Below, one piece after another: positions 1 to 5,670 of a stretch of DNA of 10,443 nt. How positions within the stretch are numbered: the first letter of the stretch is position 1; each line of letters opens with the position of its first letter. The position numbers were made by a program, and so were the translations under genes. Source of the stretch: Holophagales bacterium (GTDB taxonomy: Bacteria > Acidobacteriota > Holophagae > Holophagales > Holophagaceae). The stretch covers positions 1 through 10,443 of the forward strand of contig JAITCJ010000142.1 in assembly GCA_031283145.1 (NCBI GenBank). The letters run 5' to 3'. The notes under the pieces were generated by a model. That model made no database searches, was not told where the DNA came from, and was given only the letters and a program-made list of their open reading frames with translations.

Positions 1-837
1 TAGTAATACTCCAAAAAAGCCGCGTTCTTCAGCCCATGCCGCAAAAATAAAATCTGTGGTTTTAACAGGTAAATAATTCAACTGAGTCTGAGTGCCGCCA
101 GTCAAACCCTGACCAAATATCCTTCCAGCTCCAATCGCTATTTTAGCTTGATTGGTCTGGTAATTTTTGTCTTTTAAATTAGTTGCCGGATTTAAAAAAT
201 CAATAATACGCTCTTTTTGGTATCCTCGAATAAAATTTGATTTCCAGGCTATGGGAACAGATATTCCAATTACTATAGCGGCAACAGCTACCCACTTCCA
301 GTTCAAGCCTTTAATGAGCGGTATTACAATCAGAATAGGCATATAAGAGAGTGCCATTCCTAAATCTGGTTGTTTTGCGACAATAGCGGCCGGCAGCAAC
401 ACAGCGGAAGCGGCGGTTATGATTTCAGGAATTTTGACTTGATCAATCAGACGCTTTCCCAGGAAATCAGCGACAAATATCAGCGTAGTCCATTTGACAA
501 GTTCGCTTGGTTGGAAATTAAAAGTTTTCGTACCCAGCCATCGCCTTGCGCCCTCGCCGGCTCCAAGTTTTAAACCGAGGGGAGTGAAAGCGACAAGGAG
601 CAAGAGAAATATTCCAAAAGAATATATCCACAGGCTTTTACGAAAAATTTGATGGGGAGAACGACTTGCGATAGCTATCAACAAGCCAAAACTTATTCCA
701 TAGAACATAAGCTGCTTGAGCCAGATTTTGGACTGACCGCTTTTTCCGGCGGAGTAAAGCGTGAGAAGCCCAAGCCCTATTAGCAACAACATAGGGACAA
801 TTATTGAAAAATCTAATCGGCGCATTCTTCCTTTCAT
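1..837 (-). CDS. rodA: RodA, SEDS-family peptidoglycan glycosyltransferase (C-terminus beyond window)
   Basis: RodA polymerises lipid II into glycan strands in the inner membrane as the partner of PBP2 in the Rod complex. I translated 279 codons on the minus strand without a stop. SEDS proteins of this type are usually about 370 residues, so roughly the last 90 lie beyond the left edge. Hydrophobic segments alternate along the whole sequence, as expected for a ten-helix membrane protein. Family signatures are visible: R-R-W-L at 98-101 followed by F-Q-P-S-E-L-V-K at 108-115, K-Q-P-D-L-G at 155-160, and T-D-F-I-F-A at 261-266. The Asp at 262 aligns with the catalytic Asp262 of E. coli RodA. 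The ATG at 837 overlaps the mrdA stop in an ATGA arrangement, with AGGGA upstream. A second in-frame ATG at 825 has its own purine-rich AAAGGAAG and is an alternative start. It is the last visible gene of the mre operon. Confidence 0.95.
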   Translation of the reverse strand, partial: MKGRMRRLDFSIIVPMLLLIGLGLLTLYSAGKSGQSKIWLKQLMFYGISFGLLIAIASRSPHQIFRKSLWIYSFGIFLLLLVAFTPLGLKLGAGEGARRWLGTKTFNFQPSELVKWTTLIFVADFLGKRLIDQVKIPEIITAASAVLLPAAIVAKQPDLGMALSYMPILIVIPLIKGLNWKWVAVAAIVIGISVPIAWKSNFIRGYQKERIIDFLNPATNLKDKNYQTNQAKIAIGAGRIFGQGLTGGTQTQLNYLPVKTTDFIFAAWAEERGFFGVLL

Positions 838-2762
838 TGCTTATCCCTATCAATTTCATTCGGGATTGCGTAAAAAGAACCGGAGGGCCTTTTGACCGGC
901 GGCGGCAGTGGGTTGGTTTTGCGTTCAATGAACCAATATTTGCATATTTTTTGCGCGATGGGGGCAGCGGCTGACGCGCCAAACCCAGCGTGTTCCACCA
1001 ATATTGCCCAGGCAATCTGCGGGTTATCCCTTGGGGCGTAGCCGGCAAACCAAGCGTGATCCCTGAATTGTTTGGCAGAGGATAAATAGGCTTCTCGCGT
1101 GGTGAACTTGGCGACTTGAGCCGTTCCTGTTTTTCCGCAGATTTCCAAATCCGGCATATAAATGCTCCTTGCTGTACCATACCTGACCACTTGTGACATT
1201 GCCTGGTCAAGAAGCGTCCAAGTATTATTGTCAAGGTTTGTATCACGCACAGGTTTGGGAGGGTATTCCTTTAATTTTTGTGTCTGCTCATCTCTATAGC
1301 CTAGTAAAAGGTGCGGCGTTATTATTTTCCCTTTGAGCGCAAGCGTGGAGAAAAACCGCGCCAAACCAATTACGGTGACGCCAACGGCGCCTTGGCCAAC
1401 GGCGGCTGTGACTGTATCTCCTGAGTACCATTTTTTTTGCGCGGGATCAGAAAATTGTCGTTCTTTCCAAGCCCTGTTCGGAATGCGGCTTGGTATTTCG
1501 TTAGGCAAGTCAACACCTGTTTTTTCGGCGAGTCCATATTTGAGGGCCGTTTCATAAATTTGGTCAATGTCCAGCCTGGTGCCTAATTCAAAGAAAAAGA
1601 TATTGCAACTGACTGTAATGGCTTGAAGAAGGTCAATGCTTCCATGAGTGCCTTCGCAGCGGCGAGGAGCGTTATAAAAGGACTTTGTACCGGTGCATGT
1701 TATTCGTGTTTGGGGGGTTATAACTCCATGTTCCAGTGCTGACAAGGCCATCAGGAGCTTAAATGTAGAGCCGGGGGAATGGGTGCTTTTAATAGCTCGG
1801 TTATACATACGGTTACGGCCATCGCTGTCCAGAAGATATTCCGTTTTTTTTGTGTTTCGCCTGTCCAGGAACGCGTTTGGGTCGAAAGAAGCAGAGGAAT
1901 ACATGGCTAAAACGCCGCCATCTCTGAGGTCCAGAACAACGGCGGCGCCATTTTCTTCACCGTAGGCGTTATGTAGAATGCTTTGCAACCCCGCGTCCAG
2001 AGTCAAATAAACAGTTTCTCCAACTTTATAAGGGTTTTCCCCTTTCAGCGCCACTTCACGACCAAGGTAATCGGCAATAATTTCACGTGAGCCGTCTTTG
2101 CCTCGGAGTATGTCGTCATGGGATGATTCGAGACCATCTATGCCAATTATGTCGCCTTGACGATAATTTTTATCTTTGAGTTGCGCTAATTTTTCTTTAG
2201 AAACTTCACCAACATAACCAAGAACGTGTCCGGCAAGTTCTTCCCCCATATAAATACGCCTTGGCGCCACTTTAATACTGACAAAAGGAAATCTTGCTCT
2301 TGTTTTCTCAGCTTCAGCAAGGTCAGATTCGTCCAGATTATCTTTGAGCAGCAGGTAACGATTGCTGCCCGCCTGGTTAGCCGCAAGTATTTTGCGCCTT
2401 AAATCGTCAGGTTCCATTTGCAGTTCATGCGCAAGCGCCTGAACTTGCTGAACAGCGCTGGTTTGGCGAACATTTTGGGGCCGGTCTTTTGGCAGATCAG
2501 GCAAGTCCCCCCGATCTATTACAAGATTTAGCGCATACTGATTCTCAATCAGCTTGTGTCCATTGCGATCTAAAACCAAGCCCCGAGGCGCTGGTGTTGT
2601 CTGAATTTTTATAGCCTGCATAATGGCATCTTGCTTCAGCTCTTTGCCGCGCAAAATTTGAATCCATCCATAGCGAACCGTTACTATGCCTAGCAGACAC
2701 CAAAGCGCCCCTTCAAATACGCCCAAACGCCGTTGAAGCAACATACGATTCCTTTGCTCCAT
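834..2762 (-). CDS. mrdA: Penicillin-binding protein 2 (PBP2), elongasome transpeptidase
   Basis: PBP2 is the class B penicillin-binding protein that cross-links the peptides of new lateral-wall peptidoglycan and activates RodA. It is anchored in the inner membrane with its body in the periplasm. The 642-residue length is typical. A short cytoplasmic N-terminus is followed by one membrane segment at about 15-37. The pedestal domain begins with P-R-G-L-V-L-D-R-N-G at 59-68. The transpeptidase domain has all three catalytic motifs: S-T-F-K with nucleophile Ser332, S-C-N at 385-387 and K-T-G-T at 544-547. G-Q-G at 456-458 is also conserved. The C-terminal tail after about 612 is proline-rich and basic. 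The ATG at 2762 lies 4 nt after the mreD stop. It is preceded by a perfect AGGAGG at 7-nt spacing, which fixes the start. The 3' end overlaps the rodA start by 4 nt. The gene looks intact and functional. Confidence 0.97.
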   Translation of the reverse strand: MEQRNRMLLQRRLGVFEGALWCLLGIVTVRYGWIQILRGKELKQDAIMQAIKIQTTPAPRGLVLDRNGHKLIENQYALNLVIDRGDLPDLPKDRPQNVRQTSAVQQVQALAHELQMEPDDLRRKILAANQAGSNRYLLLKDNLDESDLAEAEKTRARFPFVSIKVAPRRIYMGEELAGHVLGYVGEVSKEKLAQLKDKNYRQGDIIGIDGLESSHDDILRGKDGSREIIADYLGREVALKGENPYKVGETVYLTLDAGLQSILHNAYGEENGAAVVLDLRDGGVLAMYSSASFDPNAFLDRRNTKKTEYLLDSDGRNRMYNRAIKSTHSPGSTFKLLMALSALEHGVITPQTRITCTGTKSFYNAPRRCEGTHGSIDLLQAITVSCNIFFFELGTRLDIDQIYETALKYGLAEKTGVDLPNEIPSRIPNRAWKERQFSDPAQKKWYSGDTVTAAVGQGAVGVTVIGLARFFSTLALKGKIITPHLLLGYRDEQTQKLKEYPPKPVRDTNLDNNTWTLLDQAMSQVVRYGTARSIYMPDLEICGKTGTAQVAKFTTREAYLSSAKQFRDHAWFAGYAPRDNPQIAWAILVEHAGFGASAAAPIAQKICKYWFIERKTNPLPPPVKRPSGSFYAIPNEIDRDKQ

Positions 2763-2766
2763 AAAT

Positions 2767-3249
2767 CTACCTCCTCATATGGGGCGGCTTATAAAAGCGC
2801 CAAGCCACCGACCCCCAAAAGGGGAACAAAACTAAAGTCCACTGCCATTCATAGCCCAGCATATGTGGTCCCGAAGCGATGTTCACAAATAAATACACTA
2901 AAGCGATGTGCAGCATGGCGGCCAGAGCAAGCTGTAAATAATAAGCAAATGGTTTTTCCGGCGGTCCGATTGATAGAGAATACCAAAGGAGAAGCGCGCA
3001 GATCATATTGCCCAGAGCCGTCCCGCCCATTCCCGTATATGTGCGGAAAGCTATTTCCAATATCCATCCCCCTATTGCGGCAAGCAACGCGCAATGAAGA
3101 GGCTTGCGCAATTCCGGGGCTATACCCAAAACAATAAAAACGTGAATAACCGCCTGGGGACCGGGCCATGGAGCCAACAGGTACATTCCAACCAAACAAG
3201 ACAAGGCGATCAAGACAAGGTACCTTGTTCTGACAGTTGAACGGATCAT
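2767..3249 (-). CDS. mreD: MreD, rod shape-determining membrane protein
   Basis: MreD is a small polytopic inner-membrane protein that binds MreC and helps tie the cytoplasmic MreB filament to the wall synthases. The 160-residue product is mostly hydrophobic, with about six plausible membrane segments near residues 9-27, 32-45, 52-68, 76-95, 101-123 and 136-153. MreD sequences are poorly conserved, so the call rests on length, topology and position between mreC and mrdA, which is the standard order. The ATG at 3249 overlaps the mreC TGA in an ATGA arrangement, which suggests translational coupling. The last two codons, AGG AGG (Arg159 and Arg160), double as the Shine-Dalgarno of mrdA. No sign of damage is seen. 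Confidence 0.9.
   Translation of the reverse strand: MIRSTVRTRYLVLIALSCLVGMYLLAPWPGPQAVIHVFIVLGIAPELRKPLHCALLAAIGGWILEIAFRTYTGMGGTALGNMICALLLWYSLSIGPPEKPFAYYLQLALAAMLHIALVYLFVNIASGPHMLGYEWQWTLVLFPFWGSVAWRFYKPPHMRR
2770..2775 (-). promoter_or_regulatory. mrdA Shine-Dalgarno formed by the last two mreD codons
   Basis: AGG AGG encodes Arg159 and Arg160 of MreD and is at the same time a perfect AGGAGG 7 nt before the mrdA ATG. Tandem AGG codons followed directly by the stop suggest that the sequence is held by its ribosome-binding role rather than by the protein. Confidence 0.75.
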
Positions 3250-4121
3250 TTACCATCCCGCTTGGATATAGGTGGCGGCAACTCAAATTTTGGGTTAAAT
3301 TCCAACTGAGGATTGCTGGGCAAAACAAATAACAGCCCCAGTCGATCGAGCGGCGCGGCAAGTGTGACTTCAATATACATTTCGACCGACCCGGGATATA
3401 CTTCAGACACGTACCCTACTAACAGGGCTTTGGGGAAAACACGATCCAAGCTGGAAGTATATACAGGTTCGCCGAGCTGAACAGTTTCCTGGTTGCTGAT
3501 GTAGCGTATAGTTGACAAACCGGGGTTAACGCCCTGAAGTACGCCTGTCGCGCGACTTCTAGCCAGCATGACGCCGGTCGAAGCATTATAAGCGTCCAGA
3601 GGCAGGACAATGGATTGTGAGCGACCAACAGCCCAGATTCGACCAACAACGCCTTCTGCGCAAATTACGCCCTGATCCGCCTTGATGCCGTGGTCTTCCC
3701 CTAAGTCAATGACAATAGCCCCATATTTGGCTTCCCTGTTGTTCGCAATAATGCGAGCCGTTTGCATCTCAATAGGAAGCAAGCTCTTGAGACCCAATAG
3801 ATTTATAGCTTCATCCGCTTCTATCAGCCGAGCGCTATCGCGCTGTCGTTCTAAACGCAACGCCGTGAGCTCGGCGCGGAGAGTATCCAGTTCCTGTTGC
3901 GCGGCATCAAGGTTTTTTATTTTTTGCGACCGGTCATAGCGCCAGTTTTCCCATTTGGCCGAGATGGATACAACCGGACTAGTGAAAAAATCAGCGGCGC
4001 TAAACCAAATGGAATGTGCCTGCCTGCCAAGAAAAACCCATATTAAATGTCCAAAAACAAGAACAAATAATATGTACCTTTCCCGCCAAACAGGATTCCA
4101 GAGCTGGCCGTCACGCTTCAT
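3246..4121 (-). CDS. mreC: MreC, rod shape-determining periplasmic scaffold protein
   Basis: MreC is a bitopic inner-membrane protein whose periplasmic part binds and activates PBP2 and connects it to MreB and MreD. The 291-residue product has a basic N-terminus and one membrane segment at about 16-32. A periplasmic coiled coil follows at about 62-108, rich in Leu, Glu, Gln and Arg heptads. A beta-barrel-like domain then runs from about 118 to 272. The stretch G-A-I-V-I-D-L-G-E-D-H-G-I at 134-146 and E-G-V-V-G-R-I at 156-162 match the conserved MreC core (in most homologues G-x-x-x-G-V and G-L-V-G-R-V). The tail after 273 is short, with a proline run. The ATG at 4121 is preceded by a GGAGCGGG stretch. 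The gene starts 48 nt after the mreB stop and its own stop overlaps the mreD start. It is a full-length member of the family. Confidence 0.95.
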   Translation of the reverse strand: MKRDGQLWNPVWRERYILFVLVFGHLIWVFLGRQAHSIWFSAADFFTSPVVSISAKWENWRYDRSQKIKNLDAAQQELDTLRAELTALRLERQRDSARLIEADEAINLLGLKSLLPIEMQTARIIANNREAKYGAIVIDLGEDHGIKADQGVICAEGVVGRIWAVGRSQSIVLPLDAYNASTGVMLARSRATGVLQGVNPGLSTIRYISNQETVQLGEPVYTSSLDRVFPKALLVGYVSEVYPGSVEMYIEVTLAAPLDRLGLLFVLPSNPQLEFNPKFELPPPISKRDGK

Positions 4122-4169
4122 TTCCCGCTCCAGGGTTGGTGACCCATTGGTAATAGTCGGTTAAAAGTA

Positions 4170-5210
4170 CTAGTCTAAGATTTGGATGCGTCTAAGGAAT
4201 GGAATATCATCCAAAAGTACAGCCGTGCCGCGAACAACGGCTGTTTCAGGATCGTCGGCTCTATAACAAGGGAGATGGGTTTCCTTGCCTATTCGCATAT
4301 CCAACCCCGGAATTTTAGAACCGCCGCCTGTAAGGCAGATGCCTCTATCAATGAGATCCGCCGCGAGCTGAGGCGGAGTTTCATTGAGCGCTCTGCGAAC
4401 TAAGTCAACGATAGCCGAAATGGGTTCGTTGAGAGCTTCACGGATTTCGGTATCGTTCAGCAACAGAGTCTTTGGCAGACCTTCAAACTGATCTCTGCCG
4501 GAAACACTCATTGTGCGCGTATTTTCACTGGGATAGGCGGAGCCAATCTTCCATTTAACATCTTCCGCCGCGCTCTCTGAAATCAAGATGTTATATTTCT
4601 CACGAATGTATTTAATAATGGCTTCATTCATCTCATCTCCCGCAACAGGGATTGAGTCGGAAAACACTTTGCCATTATAAGCAATCACCGCGACATCCGT
4701 TGTTCCACCGCCAACATCAACAACCATGCAACCGCGCTTTTCGTATATGGATAACCCCGCGCCAATAGCAGCTACCATTGTCTGGTCAACCAAGAATACT
4801 TCTCCGGCCTTTGCGTCGTGACAAACTTGTCTCACAGCGCGGCGGGCAACCTGATGAGCCCTTGGAGGTACGCTCACTACAATTCTTGTATTGAATTTAC
4901 GGCGTGGCCTTGCTTTTTGGATAAAGGCCGCAAGCATTTTTTCCGCTGCGTCAACCTCAAAAATCATTCCGTCTTTCATTGGACGAATAGTGGAAACACC
5001 TTGAGGCGAGCGTCCAAGTAACTGTTTGGCGTCATCGCCAACAGCCTCGACCTCATGAGTAGCAAGGTTCAGCGCGACAATTGAAGGCTCGTAAACAACA
5101 ATACGCCCGGCCTGCCTTGTGTAAACAAGCACAGATGCCGTACCAAGGTCAATCGCTAGATCTGACGTAAAGAGATTGGACCAGAATTGGCTTGAAAATA
5201 TGTGTGCCAC
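4170..5210 (-). CDS. mreB: MreB, bacterial actin homologue, with Gln at the usual catalytic Glu position
   Basis: MreB forms ATP-dependent membrane-bound filaments that orient the Rod complex. The 346-residue product has the actin-fold nucleotide motifs: phosphate-1 loop D-L-G-T at 21-24, phosphate-2 loop V-D-V-G-G-G-T-T-D at 164-172, and adenosine loop L-T-G-G-G at 293-297. The N-terminal stretch before residue 16 is amphipathic (Phe5, Phe9, Trp10, Leu13, Phe14), as in membrane-binding MreBs of Gram-negative bacteria. The segment usually written E-E-P-M-A-A-A-I-G-A-G reads D-Q-T-M-V-A-A-I-G-A-G at 142-152, so Gln143 replaces the presumed catalytic Glu. The start is GTG at 5210, because no ATG lies close downstream. 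GGGAG sits 6 nt upstream of it. As the first gene of the operon it should be transcribed from the 5211-5670 region. The family call is certain. The consequence of the Gln is an inference. Confidence 0.97.
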   Translation of the reverse strand: MAHIFSSQFWSNLFTSDLAIDLGTASVLVYTRQAGRIVVYEPSIVALNLATHEVEAVGDDAKQLLGRSPQGVSTIRPMKDGMIFEVDAAEKMLAAFIQKARPRRKFNTRIVVSVPPRAHQVARRAVRQVCHDAKAGEVFLVDQTMVAAIGAGLSIYEKRGCMVVDVGGGTTDVAVIAYNGKVFSDSIPVAGDEMNEAIIKYIREKYNILISESAAEDVKWKIGSAYPSENTRTMSVSGRDQFEGLPKTLLLNDTEIREALNEPISAIVDLVRRALNETPPQLAADLIDRGICLTGGGSKIPGLDMRIGKETHLPCYRADDPETAVVRGTAVLLDDIPFLRRIQILD

Positions 5211-5216
5211 CAGATG

Positions 5217-5221
5217 CTCCC
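5217..5221 (-). promoter_or_regulatory. Shine-Dalgarno that fixes the mreB GTG start
   Basis: GGGAG on the minus strand lies 6 nt before the GTG at 5210. No in-frame ATG is available near the N-terminus, and the residues after the GTG form the amphipathic helix expected for MreB. This supports GTG initiation. Confidence 0.7.
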
Positions 5222-5280
5222 AAGACTAGACTAGAATGACGCATAACTGAACAATTAGAGCTTTTTTCACTTGAAACACT

Positions 5281-5312
5281 TGCTTAATGACTGACAAAGC
5301 CCTTTGTAAGCA
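5281..5312. repeat. Dyad symmetry in the mreB leader
   Basis: ACAAAG CC CTTTGT at 5294-5307 is a perfect inverted repeat with a 2-nt centre. It is bracketed asymmetrically by TGCTTA at 5281-5286 and TAAGCA at 5307-5312. It lies about 85 nt upstream of the mreB GTG. It could be an operator or a short leader hairpin. No U-tract follows it in the minus direction, so a simple terminator is unlikely. Confidence 0.45.
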
Positions 5313-5343
5313 TTTCCAAACCGGGATTTGTCGCCAAACCCCA

Positions 5344-5385
5344 GCTTAGAGCAATTTAACTTCTTAAAGCCAAATTGCTCCAAGC
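5344..5385. repeat. Stem-loop with 14-bp arms, one mismatch, upstream of mreB
   Basis: The left arm GCTTAGAGCAATTT (5344-5357) pairs with AAATTGCTCCAAGC (5372-5385), with a single A-C mismatch, across a 14-nt loop. Nine contiguous pairs (GAGCAATTT with AAATTGCTC) close the loop. No T-tract follows on either side. An operator, a leader structure or a remnant of a small repeat are all possible. It lies about 134 bp upstream of mreB and 285 bp upstream of mutA. Confidence 0.5.
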
Positions 5386-5479
5386 AGCCTAATTACAACT
5401 GCCATATCTATCATTCCACAATGAACCAAGTTTTTGTAGAGTAAAATTAGACAACAGAACTTTTGTATTTTATGTCAAA

Positions 5480-5515
5480 TTTTTGAAAAATCAGAGGTTC
5501 TCAGCTTTTCAAAAA
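5480..5515. repeat. AT-rich inverted repeat upstream of mutA
   Basis: TTTTTGAAAA at 5480-5489 and TTTTCAAAAA at 5506-5515 are perfect 10-bp inverted copies around a 16-nt centre that itself contains GAG GTT CTC. The arms are almost entirely A and T, so this could also be a bent, protein-binding tract rather than an RNA hairpin. Confidence 0.4.
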
Positions 5516-5530
5516 ATGTGGCGTATTGGC

Positions 5531-5548
5531 GTTCAATGCCCATTGAAC
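5531..5548. promoter_or_regulatory. 18-bp operator-like palindrome upstream of mutA
   Basis: GTTCAATG CC CATTGAAC is a perfect 8+8 palindrome with a 2-nt centre, the usual size of a site for a dimeric helix-turn-helix repressor. GTATTGG occurs in direct orientation on both sides (5523-5529 and 5557-5563). It lies 123 bp before the mutA ATG and upstream of the weak promoter candidate, which would suit an activator or an upstream operator. The regulator is not in the window. Confidence 0.45.
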
Positions 5549-5563
5549 ACAATTTGGTATTGG

Positions 5564-5586
5564 ACAGCGTCAAAAAATAACAGCGT
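5564..5586 (+). repeat. Short direct repeat ACAGCGT
   Basis: ACAGCGT occurs at 5564-5570 and again at 5580-5586, each followed by an A-rich run. The 16-bp period places the two copies about one and a half helical turns apart. It may be part of the mutA control region, but so short a repeat could also arise by chance. Confidence 0.25.
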
Positions 5587-5591
5587 AAAAC

Positions 5592-5620
5592 TTCAATCCT
5601 GATTAAATGCGACTTAATAT
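5592..5620 (+). promoter_or_regulatory. Weak sigma70-like promoter candidate for mutAB
   Basis: TTCAAT (5592-5597) and TAATAT (5615-5620) are separated by 17 bp and lie about 50 bp before the mutA ATG. The -35 match is poor and the -10 match is moderate, so the position is tentative. Confidence 0.25.
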
Positions 5621-5658
5621 AAAGATGCGTCCATTTTTTATCAAGGACTCTTTGAGCC

Positions 5659-5665
5659 AAGGAGG
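5659..5665 (+). promoter_or_regulatory. Strong Shine-Dalgarno of mutA
   Basis: AAGGAGG lies 5 nt before the ATG at 5671. It is the strongest ribosome binding site in the window apart from that of mrdA, and it fixes the mutA start. Confidence 0.75.
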
Positions 5666-5670
5666 CACTG

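Larger units (their letters stand above)
5211..5670. other. Divergent intergenic control region between mreB and mutA, no gene
   Basis: These 460 bp separate two outward-pointing start codons and must hold promoters for both operons. I find no supportable coding gene, tRNA or terminator. The region is AT-rich compared with the flanking genes. It contains four dyad symmetries (5281-5312, 5344-5385, 5480-5515, 5531-5548) and short direct repeats, annotated separately. The only weak minus-strand ORF here (5475-5660) starts at TTG, has no clear ribosome binding site and resembles nothing known. Confidence 0.75.

Noticed and set aside
638..1246. Minus-strand open frame of 202 codons
   Set aside because: It overlaps mrdA and rodA in another frame. 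The rodA frame has the SEDS motifs and the mrdA frame has K-T-G-T, so this one is a shadow.
5475..5660. Minus-strand 61-codon frame between the operons
   Set aside because: TTG start, no clear Shine-Dalgarno, no recognisable family, and it lies across palindromes in the mutA control region.
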